From assembly GCA_025765615.1 (NCBI GenBank), contig JAIVFJ010000046.1:62001-126000 (forward strand): a stretch of DNA of 64,000 bases. Direction: 5' to 3'. The notes beneath the pieces are model-generated. The model saw only the letters and a program-made list of their open reading frames with translations, was not told where the DNA came from and did no database searches. The translations under genes were made by a program, and so were the position numbers. This document shows, in pieces, positions 10,352 through 19,904 of the stretch (within the stretch, counting starts at the first letter, position 1; every line of letters starts with the position of its first letter). The stretch is from Zopfochytrium polystomum. Taxonomy: Eukaryota; Chytridiomycota; Chytridiomycetes; Chytridiales; Chytridiaceae.

Positions 10352-11727
10352 TCACGAGCTTGTCGTGATGACCACGGTTCCGTTGCCAAGCACTTTCTGC
10401 AAAACCTGCGGGGCGGAGACAAACAACGTCCGTGAGAAAAAGAGAAAGGAGAAAGAGAAGGAACGAAGTGAAAATAAAAAGGAAAACCAAACCAAACCTT
10501 GAACGGATCTGTCTTGGCCTCCGGGTCATTCTGGATTTGCTCGACCTGCAGCTCCGTGACGGGGCACTTGATGAACACGCTGTTCTGGACGCTGGGCGAG
10601 TACCCGATGGACGACAGCTTGGACACGGTCGACGTCGCCACGTAGCCGATCTCGGCGGGCCGCCGGTTGGACGTGATGCCGCACACGTTCATGACCTCTG
10701 CAAACGCCGGGTCCTTGATGAGGCCGACCTCCGAGTCGGGGGTGTACGACAAGAGAAAGTCCATCACGAACGTGACGTTCGCCTTGGACGGGAACGTCAC
10801 TGTCTTCTTGGTGCCCGTCCCGATCAGCGTCGTGTTGGACGGCCGGTAGTTTGGGTCCGGGTTCAGCGGCGCCGGCCCGATGATGCTCTGGATGTTGAGC
10901 GATGCCGGCGACGCATGCTTTGCGATCTCGGTCGTGTTGACCAGCAAGTACGCCTTGATGTACATCTGCTCCACGTCCAGGTCGTACAGGTTGTCGTTGT
11001 AGACCGAAATGTTCATCGTGAGCTTCAGCTGGACCGTCATGGTGTTCAGGTTGGTCGAGTTTGGCGCGAGCGAGAAGGCGTACGAGTTGGCCAGGTTCGC
11101 GAGGTTGATCGATATCACATGGATCGCCGGGAACCGCGGCCAGAAGAAGCCGCCGACCAGGCCGAGAGTCAGGAGCACGATGAACGTGATGGCGAGGCAT
11201 ATGATGCGGGCGATCTTGGTGCGCGGCACGCAGCAGCAGAGGTAGTCGAGCAGCATGAGCCATTTCGAGTCCTGCCGGTACCGGGCGTTCAGCTCTCCCT
11301 TGGAGCGCGGAGTGAAAAAGGGTATCGATGTCTTGTGCGGTGGCGGCGGCGCGCGGCTGCCGGGGGTGCGGGCGGAGTCGAGGGCGGGGATGGAAGTGGG
11401 GGATGGTGATGCCGCGGCGGCGGCGGCGGCGGCGGCGGCGGTGAGGAGGTGGTGGGGTTTCGGGTCCGTGTTCTTGCTGTTGTTGGTCAGTGCGTCCACG
11501 TCGACGTCGACCATGGTCTCCGAAACGGCGGGAGAGTCGCCGCCTTTGGCCACGGGCGCGGGGGCGGGCGCGGGGGACGCGGGCGCTGGGGAATACAGAT
11601 ATGGGGAGGGATGCGCCTGCTGTAGCGGCGAGTGCGAGGACGGCGATGAGGTCAGGAAGGCGGCCGGCGAGGCTGGCGCCGTCGACGGTGGCTGCTGCTG
11701 CTGGTGCTGCTGCTGCTCCGATGCCAT
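10352..11727 (-). CDS. Type II membrane protein with a LEA_2 (late embryogenesis abundant type 2) domain
   Basis: Exons are complement(10498-11727) and complement(10352-10405), separated by a 92-nt intron starting GTTTGG and ending CGCAG. The product is 427 aa. A cytosolic N-terminus rich in Gln, Ser, Pro and Ala (with a 10-Ala run) is followed by a CCC motif next to one transmembrane helix (ICLAITFIVLLTLGLVGGFF, about residues 177-196). The rest is a beta-rich LEA_2-like region with several N-glycosylation sites, ending in GTVVITTSS. Splicing is favoured because it gives this conserved-looking end, whereas reading through gives an unrelated tail. Related fungal proteins are vacuolar or cell-surface membrane proteins, and the domain may act in lipid transfer; that is inference. 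A frame upstream of the ATG (to 11904) is open but low-complexity. Confidence 0.8.
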
Positions 11728-13394
11728 CTCCGTCGGTTTTCGTTTACAAAGCTGAACTGACAGAAAAAAAAAATATAAAAAAAAAAAGAGTTGGTTGAAC
11801 TGGAAAATTTTCCATGTTTTATTATTTTTTTTTATTTGTTCCTGTCTTCCCTTTCTCAAGCTCGCCTTTTCACTCGCCTGGATACCACAAGCCTCACCAT
11901 CCAAATAGACGGCAGATGCCCTTCGCTGCTATTTAACTCTTTGCTTGCAGTTTTTCCCAGTGCTGCTCTGTTGTCCAAACAACAAGAAAGCTGATTTTTT
12001 AAAAGTTTCGGTTTTGAGGCCCTATTTATTATGCCCCCAACGAACCAACTAATTGTTTGGCCTCGCTGCAGAAACCACGACTGAAACGCCGGTGGTGGCA
12101 ACTCCCTTCCCCTTATACAAGAGCCTCCTTTTTGTTAAGGTGAGATTTGCTGGACGGTGGCGAATTCATGTGCAGTGAACTAAAATGCCGGAATTTCATT
12201 TGGCGAGTTTCCTCCATGTTTTTCAAAGAGATAATGCAGGTCCAGAGGATTTTGTCGTCTGTGGATGGCTTCACGATGGATGGAAAATGTCTTGGTTATC
12301 CTACGCCCTGTCCCCAAGACTTTTTATCAATTTGCTTATTTCAAACTGTTGCCCCTCTCTTTTTATTGGGGAAATAAGGGGGAAACCCGTGTAAATGCTT
12401 GTCTTTGCTCTGCGGCAATCAGCCTATCTGGTTTCCTCTTTTTACGAGAACGTAGCAATGCACCCAGTTAACCACGAAATAGCTGCCAATAGTGTGGAGG
12501 AAGACAAAGACTCAAAGAGTGCCAATCTGGAATTGGCTGGGCCAAATCCACGTAGGGAATGACAAATTGACGTCATTTTAGATTTGCATTTTGCCAATCA
12601 ACCCTCTAATTGAGACATTCTTGGCAGCACTGGAACTTAGTGCCTTTGTCTCTCTGTTAGAAGGAAGGATTCAAATCAAAGCTTCTCTTTTAAGGCACCT
12701 GGACCAAACAAGCTTCTCCCGGTCCTGGACCGAAGCGAGGAGCCCACTATCAAGCCAGGCTTATATCTGGTAGGTTTGTTTTATGTTGCAATGAAAGGCG
12801 ATTGTGGTATGATTCTTATTGTGCTGATGAGTGGCAATGCTTGTTTCGAGACTAAAGACTAGACAGTGGAGGCGGAGCAGTCTGTCTACATATGTGGCAG
12901 ACAGGCGTGGGGTGCCTGTCTGGTCCCAGTGCGCCCGCGTGGGCCTGTGAAGGGGATGAAGTCTGTCTACGGTGGAGACAGGCGCACGGCACGTGTAAAA
13001 GGACTTGGCCGATGGACTTTGTGGAGATTGTCTGAGCAGTGGACACAGTCTGCTAAGGAAGTCTGCGGCAGACAGGGTCAAAGACAGACAACGAAACAGA
13101 AAATCCAATTAAGTAGACACACATAGACAAATAGAACAGACTTGGTAAATGTACTATCTTGCAAAGGTCTAGACTATGTGAGGCACAGATATAGTAGCGC
13201 ACCGTGTGTGCGCACACATGAGCTAAGTGCACGGGTTTGAAATCCTCACCAGTGTTATGCTTTTGACCGGTGTTGAGCTGGAGCAAGTAAGCCTTTTCAG
13301 TAAATCCGCAGAGGCACCTTAGCCTCCCTACTGGAACCCCAGATGGCGCATATTTTCTAGGCTATCCATTTCCTTAAGTTATTAGTATCGGCAC
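11728..13394. other. Intergenic region, promoter side of LEA_2 gene, degraded repeat towards the right
   Basis: No convincing gene was found in 1.67 kb. From about 12850 the sequence has CTGTCT/CAGACAGG repeats. Segments around 13140-13180 and 13300-13335 resemble 52105-52145 and 52265-52310, so the right part belongs to an old dispersed repeat. Confidence 0.45.
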
Positions 13395-13574
13395 ATCATA
13401 GATGTAAACAGGCTACTCTGAGTGAGTGAGTGGAAGGAGTGAATGAAGGCGGGATGTGTGTTTGTGGGTGGTCCTTCTCCCCAACTTGGAGAGAAAGAGA
13501 AAAACTCTTATGAATAATTGATACATAATGATGATATGCATGCTATAATAGTTGCTTGGCAAGCATGACCTGCA
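13395..13574 (+). repeat. Left half of a dispersed repeat, interrupted by element 1
   Basis: The block containing CTACTCTGAGTGAGTGAGTG and the following ATGAATAATTGATACATAATG-like stretch closely matches 46840-47015. Its continuation is found on the other side of the retrotransposon, from 18890. No coding content was seen; the class of repeat is unknown. Confidence 0.75.
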
Positions 13575-13592
13575 TGTTATGAATCACCCTCT

Positions 13593-13702
13593 GGAAACCT
13601 CTGGAACCTTCCAGAACATTCCTTCATGGAACCTTCTGGAACCTTCTGGAACCTTCTAGAACTTTCCTTCATGGAACCTTGTGGAACCTTCTGGAACCTT
13701 CT
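13593..13702 (+). promoter_or_regulatory. Heat-shock-element-like array of 22 five-bp units
   Basis: Read in 5-bp steps from 13593, the LTR shows units of the form nGAAn and nTTCn, all in one phase for 110 bp. Uninterrupted alternating runs of 4, 8 and 4 units occur, for example GGAAC CTTCT GGAAC CTTCT. This is the binding layout of heat shock factor trimers. The array ends about 110 bp upstream of the TATA box. The same array lies in the other full LTRs (18550-18659, 31900-32009, 34728-34837) and in an 11-unit form in element 3. Response to heat is inferred. Confidence 0.75.
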
Positions 13703-13811
13703 TTGCTTTCCTGACTTGTCTTGTTGTCATTGGTATCATTGGTATCATTGCATTACTAATTGCTCTTTCTGGAACTTTCTTGGAGTCTTGACAAGGAACA
13801 CTCTCAAAAGG

Positions 13812-13857
13812 TATAAAAGGGGGATGGGGGACCTGTCCCATCCCTCAAGTGAATTAT
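13812..13857 (+). promoter_or_regulatory. LTR core promoter: TATA box and presumed transcript start
   Basis: TATAAAAG lies at 13812-13819. The sequence AAGTGAATTAT at 13847-13857, 35 nt downstream, is the proposed 5' end of the RNA because it is the exact complement of the primer-binding site. The start itself is inferred. Confidence 0.65.
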
Positions 13858-13934
13858 TGTTTCCAATACAATCATCACTCCTCTCAGTTCCTTGTCTACC
13901 ATGCCTTGCCTTGTCCTGCCCTGTTCCTGACATC

Positions 13935-13945
13935 ATAATTCACTT
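13935..13945 (+). other. Primer-binding site, self-complementary to the transcript 5' end
   Basis: ATAATTCACTT starts 2 nt after the 5' LTR and is perfectly complementary to the 11 nt at 13847-13857. In Tf1/sushi-type elements an 11-nt PBS pairs with the RNA's own 5' end to prime reverse transcription, and the geometry here is the same. The same site is present in elements 2 and 3. Confidence 0.75.
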
Positions 13946-13972
13946 CACCCTCTCCCACTACTCTCTGCCATC

Positions 13973-14896
13973 ATGTCTGACCCAAACAACACCTTCCCTG
14001 ATGCAACTGCCTTCCAAGCCTTGATGGACCAATTACAAGCCCTCTCAAGACAGACACACCAACTTCAAGAACAAGTCCTTCACCAGCAGCACCAGCTTCA
14101 ACAACAACTTCACCAACAAGAACATCAAGCTCTTCCCCTGCCCCAAGCCAACCAAGCAAGAGAGCCCAAGGTTCCCAGCCCTGACAAGTTCACTGGGCTG
14201 GCCAAAGACCTTAGGAACTTCATGGCCACTGTGGAGAATGTCATCCTTCTCCAACCTTCAAGATTTCCCAGTGAGCAAGTCAAGGTTCTTTTCACAAGCA
14301 CCCTCCTGTCTGGTCAAGCTCAATCATGGTACAGATCTCTCCCAAGCACACCCACCACCCTGCAAGAGCTCTGGGAGGGGCTGGAAGCTACCTTTGGTGA
14401 CCCCTACGCATCTTGGACAGCAAGATCCAAGCTCAAGCATATCAAGCAAGGAAAGCAATCTTGTGTGGCCTACACCAACCAATTCAAGCAACTAGCCAGA
14501 GACTCTGGATACAATGATGCAGCTCTGATGGAGCTGTACCATGATGGTCTCCATGAGTCTATCCAAGACATGCTCTCCCAGTCTCTGCACATCCCTGAGA
14601 CCTTGGAAGAGTACATTCTCCTTGCCATCAAGATTGACAACAGACTCTACTCCAAGAGGCTGAAGCAAAGACAAGTAGGAACTACATCAAGACCTACCCC
14701 AGTTCCTCAAGCTCTTACAGTTCCTGAACCCATGCAAGTGGATGCAGTTGAGACACTTCCTAAGGGTCCTCTGAGCCAAGAGGAGAAAACAAGGAGGGCC
14801 CAGCAGGGACTGTGTTTTTACTGTGGCTCCAAGGAGCATGCTGTCAAGGACTGCCCAAAGAAGAAGCACCCAAACTCCCAGGTCCAGGCTCACTGA
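13973..14896 (+). CDS. gag: Gag polyprotein of element 1
   Basis: 307 aa. A Gln/His-rich N-terminal coiled region (about residues 15-55) precedes a Ty3/gypsy capsid-like domain (about 65-240). Near the C-terminus is one CCHC zinc knuckle (CFYCGSKEHAVKDC), which binds the element RNA. The ATG follows the 5' LTR by 40 nt. The frame overlaps pol by 85 nt; pol lies in the -1 frame. An apparently identical 307-aa Gag is encoded by elements 2 and 3, suggesting recent copies or constraint on Gag. Confidence 0.95.
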   Translation: MSDPNNTFPDATAFQALMDQLQALSRQTHQLQEQVLHQQHQLQQQLHQQEHQALPLPQANQAREPKVPSPDKFTGLAKDLRNFMATVENVILLQPSRFPSEQVKVLFTSTLLSGQAQSWYRSLPSTPTTLQELWEGLEATFGDPYASWTARSKLKHIKQGKQSCVAYTNQFKQLARDSGYNDAALMELYHDGLHESIQDMLSQSLHIPETLEEYILLAIKIDNRLYSKRLKQRQVGTTSRPTPVPQALTVPEPMQVDAVETLPKGPLSQEEKTRRAQQGLCFYCGSKEHAVKDCPKKKHPNSQVQAH

Positions 14897-17800
14897 GGGG
14901 CAATTCCCTGGACCCTCCTCCAAGCTGCCCCTGTTTCATCACCACCACCAGCACCACAAACACCTCAGATTCCAAGCCCCACCAACTCACCATGGATGTC
15001 AAGATTCAACTCTCACCCAAGTCAACCATCACAACCAAGGCCCTTATAGACTCTGGATCATCCTGCAACATCATTGATGCCACCCTTGCCAAGTCTTGTG
15101 CCATTCCTACGATCAAGAAATCCACACCCCTCAAGGTCCACTTTGCCAATCATGCTCTGTTCAAGGAAATCAGCCATGAAACCAAGCTAAACCTCCACAT
15201 CCAAGACTTTCCACCATCCATGGTCAACCTGGAAGTATTGGATCTTGGCTCACCCACATTCTCTGTCATCCTGGGATTACCATGGCTGCAAACCCAGAAC
15301 CCTGCCATTGATTGGGTCACTGGTCAAGTCCAACCTCCACCAATCGGAACAGTCACCCAAAACTCAAGTCAAGCCCCCAAGTCTCATGCTCTCAAGCCCT
15401 TGATTCAAGATTCACAGCCAGCCAAGACTCAAGTTCCACAGTTCACAGTTCACAGTCAAGATTCAAGTAGAGCTCATAGAGCTCACAGTCATGGCCATGA
15501 CTCTTGTTCACAGAACCCACAGTCAAAGATTCAAGTACCACAGTTCACAGTCCACATTCAAGATTCAAGTTCCACAGCTCACAGTCTTTGCCAAGAACAG
15601 AACTCTCAGTCAAAGATTCAAGAATCACAGTTCCCAGTCAAGAATTCAAGCCCCACTGCTGAGGAGCACGACAACCTGGACCCATCAGACCTTTTGCTGG
15701 CATCCAAGCTACCAAAAGAATATCTCCCTTATGCTGATGTGTTTTCCAAGACCAAGGCAGACCTGCTACCAGCTCAGAGGCCTTATGACTGTGAAATCCC
15801 ACTCAAGGATGAAACTTGCAGCCCACCTTTCAAGCCACTGTACCACCTCTCTCCACCAGAAGCCAAGGCCCTCCAAGAATACATTGAAGAAATGCTGAAC
15901 AAGGGATTCATCCAACCTTCCAAGTCACCAGCTGGAGCTCCCATCTTTTTTGTCAAGAAGAAGGATGGGGGACTGAGACCCTGTGTGGACTACAGAGATC
16001 TCAATGAGATGACAGTCAAGAACCGCTATCCACTGCCTCTCATCTCTGAATTACTGGACAAACTGAGCCATGCAAGGATATTTTCCAAGATTGACCTCAG
16101 AGGTGCCTACAATTTGGTCAGAATTAAGCCCCAGGATCAATGGAAGACTGCCTTCAGATGCAAATACGGTCACTTTGAGTACTTGGTTATGCCGTTTGGA
16201 CTTACCAATGCTCCAGCTATTTTCCAAGGCATGATGAATGACATCTTCAGGGATATTCTGGACCTTTTTGTCATTGTCTACCTGGATGATATCCTGGTAT
16301 TTTCATCTGACACTGCAAGCCATATGGGACATGTCAAGACTGTCTTGGAGAGACTCAGACAGCATCACCTCTATGCAAAGCTGGAGAAGTGTGAATTCCA
16401 CAAGACCTCCATTGAGTTTTTGGGGTTCATTGTGTCTGACAAAGGGATCTCCATGGCACCAGACAAGATCCAAACTATTCTTGAATGGAAGGCTCCAAAT
16501 TCCATCAAGGATGTTCAAAGCTTCCTTGGATTTTGCAACTTCTACAGAACCTTCATTGCCAACTATTCTGCCATAGCCAAGCCTCTCACTGATCTCACCA
16601 AGAAGACCACCAAGTTTGAATGGACCCCAGCAGCAGAGCAAGCCTGGCTAGCTCTTAAGACAGCAACCACAAGTGCACCACTCCTTAAGCATGTGGATCC
16701 CTTGCTTCCCTTCACCTTGGAAACTGATGCCTCAGACTATGCCCTTGGCGCTGTTCTGTCCCAGCCAAGCTCTCAGGACCCCTCTGCTCCTCTGCATCCA
16801 GTGGCATATTACTCCAGGAAGCTGAACAGTGCTGAGTGTAACTACACAGTCCATGACAAGGAGTTGCTTGCAATTGTGGAAGCATTCAAATTCTGGAGAC
16901 ACTACTTGGCTGGTTCTAAAGGCATCTCTGTCTATTCTGATCACAAGAACCTCACCTTCTTCAGGGCAAGGAGGTTGCTCAAGCAGAGGCATGCCAGGTG
17001 GGCTGAACTGCTCTCTGAGTATGACTTTAAGCTGTGCTATTCTCCTGGCCACCTTAACACTGTGGCTGATGCCCTGTCAAGAAGAACAGACCTTGCACCT
17101 GAAGGGGGAGATGGTTTCACCCCACCATCCAAGACACACCTTTCATTGCTTCCTGACAGTGTGTGGGCCCATGCTATTTCCAAGGACCCCAAGCCTCACA
17201 AGATTCAAATCAGCCAAGAAGAGGAAAAACTTGAGATACTCAAGACAAGGCATGATGCAGCAACAGCTGGACACCCAGGAGAGCACAAGACCTATGAGCT
17301 TGTTTCCAGAGACTTCTACTGGCCAGGCATGAGGAAGTACATCAAGAACTATGTCAGCAGCTGTGAAACCTGTCAAAGAAACAAGTCCAGCAGACACAAG
17401 CCCTATGGACTTCTGGAGCCCCTCCCAATTGCCATCAGCCCTTGGTCATCAATATCCATGGACTTCATTGTGAAACTGCCCCCATCCCATGGATTTGACT
17501 CTATCCTTGTTGTCATCTGCAGAAGGACAAAGTTGGCCCATTTCATCCCCTGCACTGAGAATATAGATGCACAAGGAACAGCAGACCTGTTTTTGCAGCA
17601 CATATTCAGGCTCCATGGGCTGCCTCAGTCAATCGTCAGTGACAGAGGACCACAGTTCAGATCTCAATTTTGGAAAGCACTCACAGCAGCCCTTGGAATC
17701 AAGTCTCAACTGTCAACTGCTTATCACCCTCAGACTGATGGACAAACAGAAAGAACAAACCAGACTCTGGAGCAGTATTTGAGGTGCTATGTCAGCTATC

Positions 17801-18531
17801 AACAGGATGATTGGCCCACCCTCCTTCCACTGGCAGAATTTGCTCTCAACAATTCTCTCCACTCAAGCACCCAGCTATCTCCTTTCTTTGCAACCTATGG
17901 CTTCAATCCAAGAGGAGATCTTCTGGGACAAGAGACCCTATCCAATGTCCAAGCTCCTGCTGCGGCTTCACACTTACATAAGCTCAAGATCATCAACTCC
18001 TTCCTGGACTCCACCCTGAAGCAAGTCCAAGAAGATGCCTCAAGATTTGCCAACACTCACAGAATGGACCATGACCTTGCTGTGGGTCAGCAAGTTTGGC
18101 TTCTGAGGAAGAACTTGCAGACCAAAAGACCAAGTCCCAAGCTAGACAACCTCAAGTTGGGTCCTTTCAAGATCTTGGAGCAAATCAATCCAGTCACCTT
18201 CAAGCTGGATCTCCCTGCATCCATGAAGATCCACCCAGTTTTCCATGTCAGCCTTTTAGAGAAGTTTGTGGCCAATTCCATTCCAGGCAGAGTTGTTCCT
18301 CCTCCTCCTCCAGTTGAGGTAGAAGGTGAAGAGGAATTTGAGGTTGAACAAATCTTGGATGCCAAGTGGTTTGGAAGAACACTCAAGTTCCTTGTTAAGT
18401 GGAAAGGTTACTCAGATGCTGACAACACCTGGGAGCCTGAGTCAAACCTCACTCACTGCCAAGACCTTCTGCTCGAGTTCAAGACCAGGTACCCCACCAA
18501 GTTGCAGAAGAGGCCTAAAAGGGGGAGATGA
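14812..18531 (+). CDS. pol: Pol polyprotein of element 1 (protease, RT, RNase H, integrase, chromodomain)
   Basis: The open frame is 1239 codons; expression probably begins after the frameshift near 14860. An aspartic protease has its active site DSGSS at about residue 80. A Gln/Ser-rich spacer follows. Reverse transcriptase has the YLDD catalytic motif at about residue 490, and RNase H starts near ETDASDYALG (about 636). Integrase has an HHCC zinc domain (about 814-860) and a D,D-35-E core (Asp about 884, Asp about 944, Glu about 980). A C-terminal chromodomain (about 1177-1223, with FLVKWKGY) can direct insertion to marked chromatin in chromoviruses. All catalytic residues are present and the frame is intact, so activity is plausible. 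Confidence 0.96.
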   Translation: MFLLWLQGACCQGLPKEEAPKLPGPGSLRGNSLDPPPSCPCFITTTSTTNTSDSKPHQLTMDVKIQLSPKSTITTKALIDSGSSCNIIDATLAKSCAIPTIKKSTPLKVHFANHALFKEISHETKLNLHIQDFPPSMVNLEVLDLGSPTFSVILGLPWLQTQNPAIDWVTGQVQPPPIGTVTQNSSQAPKSHALKPLIQDSQPAKTQVPQFTVHSQDSSRAHRAHSHGHDSCSQNPQSKIQVPQFTVHIQDSSSTAHSLCQEQNSQSKIQESQFPVKNSSPTAEEHDNLDPSDLLLASKLPKEYLPYADVFSKTKADLLPAQRPYDCEIPLKDETCSPPFKPLYHLSPPEAKALQEYIEEMLNKGFIQPSKSPAGAPIFFVKKKDGGLRPCVDYRDLNEMTVKNRYPLPLISELLDKLSHARIFSKIDLRGAYNLVRIKPQDQWKTAFRCKYGHFEYLVMPFGLTNAPAIFQGMMNDIFRDILDLFVIVYLDDILVFSSDTASHMGHVKTVLERLRQHHLYAKLEKCEFHKTSIEFLGFIVSDKGISMAPDKIQTILEWKAPNSIKDVQSFLGFCNFYRTFIANYSAIAKPLTDLTKKTTKFEWTPAAEQAWLALKTATTSAPLLKHVDPLLPFTLETDASDYALGAVLSQPSSQDPSAPLHPVAYYSRKLNSAECNYTVHDKELLAIVEAFKFWRHYLAGSKGISVYSDHKNLTFFRARRLLKQRHARWAELLSEYDFKLCYSPGHLNTVADALSRRTDLAPEGGDGFTPPSKTHLSLLPDSVWAHAISKDPKPHKIQISQEEEKLEILKTRHDAATAGHPGEHKTYELVSRDFYWPGMRKYIKNYVSSCETCQRNKSSRHKPYGLLEPLPIAISPWSSISMDFIVKLPPSHGFDSILVVICRRTKLAHFIPCTENIDAQGTADLFLQHIFRLHGLPQSIVSDRGPQFRSQFWKALTAALGIKSQLSTAYHPQTDGQTERTNQTLEQYLRCYVSYQQDDWPTLLPLAEFALNNSLHSSTQLSPFFATYGFNPRGDLLGQETLSNVQAPAAASHLHKLKIINSFLDSTLKQVQEDASRFANTHRMDHDLAVGQQVWLLRKNLQTKRPSPKLDNLKLGPFKILEQINPVTFKLDLPASMKIHPVFHVSLLEKFVANSIPGRVVPPPPPVEVEGEEEFEVEQILDAKWFGRTLKFLVKWKGYSDADNTWEPESNLTHCQDLLLEFKTRYPTKLQKRPKRGR
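14854..14860 (+). other. Candidate -1 ribosomal frameshift site between gag and pol
   Basis: CCCAAAG fits the X XXY YYZ slippery pattern in the gag frame (C CCA AAG) and lies in the gag-pol overlap, 34 nt before the end of the gag stop codon. A -1 slip leads straight into the pol frame. The heptamer is not among the strongest known ones, and no stimulatory structure was modelled. Confidence 0.45.
18517..18531 (+). other. Polypurine tract
   Basis: A purine-rich run (AAAAGGGGGAGATGA, one pyrimidine) ends at the 3' LTR boundary and overlaps the pol stop codon. This is the expected primer for plus-strand DNA synthesis. Confidence 0.8.
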
Positions 18532-18889
18532 TGTTATGAATCACCCTCTGGAAACCTCTGGAACCTTCTAGAACATTCCTTCATGGAACCTTCTGGAACC
18601 TTCTGGAACCTTCTAGAACATTCCTTCATGGAACCTTGTGGAACCTTCTGGAACCTTCTTTGCTTTCCTGACTTGTCTTGTTGTCATTGGTATCATTGGT
18701 ATCATTGCATTACTAATTGCTCTTTCTGGAACTTTCTTGGAGTCTTGACAAGGAACACTCTCAAAAGGTATAAAAGGGGGATGGGGGACCTGTCCCATCC
18801 CTCAAGTGAATTATTGTTTCCAATACAATCATCACTCCTCTCAGTTCCTTGTCTACCATGCCTTGCCTTGTCCTGCCCTGTTCCTGACA
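18532..18889 (+). repeat. 3' LTR of element 1
   Basis: 358 bp, starting TGTTATG and ending CTGACA. By eye it differs from the 5' LTR at two positions, which indicates a recent insertion. Confidence 0.97.
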
Positions 18890-19115
18890 CACAGTGTAAA
18901 AACCTCACCTATATTATCTTCTTGAGCAGAGGGGGAGGAAAACTGTTAACACCGTTTCCATTCCACTTAATACTCAGAGTATTTGTCAACAGCGCATGCC
19001 AGCGCCCAGGTCTGCATTGGTGGTGGCTTGCTCTCCCATGGGCATTGTGAGAACGATAACTGACAGTCACAATAGGTTTCGCGGCGCCAGCTGGGTCCAA
19101 CAACAATACTTGAGA
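18890..19115 (+). repeat. Right half of the dispersed repeat interrupted by element 1
   Basis: The stretch with AACCTCACCTATATTATC and CCCAGGTCTGCATTGGTGGT matches 47020-47135. It ends with GCTGGGTCCAACAACAA, which is also found at 52352-52370. Together with 13395-13574 it would rebuild one continuous repeat. Confidence 0.7.
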
Positions 19116-19904
19116 ATCTCATATGGTGCAATAAACTGTAGTTCTTCAGTTTGACACTGTCTCCAATGTCCTGCTGTCCAACATTTAGTGACACCCACAG
19201 TTTTGCTAACATCCATTTCGTCGGGTTATTAAATAATTCCACAAAATCAATTCCGCCGCAGTCGACAGACAAAGAAAGCAGAAAAGCAGAGCAAGCCGAA
19301 TAGACAAGCTCCAGTTCCTGATAAATCGCAGGTGCGATCGTCGGAGGGACATACAGAGGGGGAGAGAGAGAGAGGGGAAATAGAAAGAGATTTTCAAGCG
19401 GAGACCCACCTCCACTCGACTGTGGGAGGCGGCGAAAAGGAAATGGAGAGAAAGGAGGGAAAAAGAGAGCTGAAGAGGAGAAATCTAGGAAGGGGAAAAG
19501 GCCGCCCGACGTCGCCGCGTCACCACCACCACCGCTCGTTGGAACAGTCCGAGTGCGAGACCGTGGAAACCTTGTAATTGGGAATTTGAACAAACAGTTC
19601 AAACGAGGTCAAGCAGAACTCTCAAACGACAGTAGTTGTTCATCGTTTGCGGAAGCCTGCGTCGGAGCGAGCAAGCACATCTTATTCTTCTCGAATACCT
19701 CGCACATTAAATCACTTGGAGCCGATTTATTATTCTAAATGTAATTCTGCAGAAACATCTGCCCGCCCGTTTTGCCCACCATCTGTGAGCAGGTCGCACT
19801 CACAAATTGTCTTCATGCTAATAAGTTGCCGCTCTTGTGTGGGCCGATCTGTGTGGGGTTTGACATAGCCGTCGTTGACCTTGCGGGATGGTGGACGATT
19901 TAAA
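19116..19904. other. Intergenic region downstream of the peptidyl-tRNA hydrolase gene
   Basis: This 789-bp region has a purine-rich GA stretch at about 19345-19500. No ORF here carries a recognisable domain. Confidence 0.4.

Larger units (their letters stand above)
13575..13932 (+). repeat. 5' LTR of element 1
   Basis: 358 bp, TG...CA ends. It contains the GAA/TTC array, a TATA box at 13812 and the presumed transcript start near 13847. It differs from the 3' LTR at two sites, both in the GAA/TTC array. Confidence 0.97.
13575..18889 (+). mobile_element. Complete Ty3/gypsy chromovirus-type LTR retrotransposon (element 1), 5315 bp
   Basis: Two 358-bp direct LTRs (13575-13932 and 18532-18889) start TGTTATG and end CTGACA; by eye they differ at two positions. 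Between them lie a primer-binding site, gag, a pol frame shifted -1, and a polypurine tract. Pol order is protease, reverse transcriptase, RNase H, integrase, chromodomain, which places it in the chromoviruses. All open frames are intact, so the copy may be autonomous. The flanking 5 bp are CTGCA and CACAG, so a clean target-site duplication is missing, unlike the two related copies in this window. It sits inside a dispersed repeat whose halves flank it. Confidence 0.97.

Noticed and set aside
10432..11409. 325-codon plus-strand ORF
   Set aside because: It is antisense to the LEA_2 gene, whose frame has a transmembrane helix and a consistent splice.
13200..13260. Possible tRNA B-box (GGGTTTGAAATCC)
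   Set aside because: No matching A-box or cloverleaf stems could be drawn around it.
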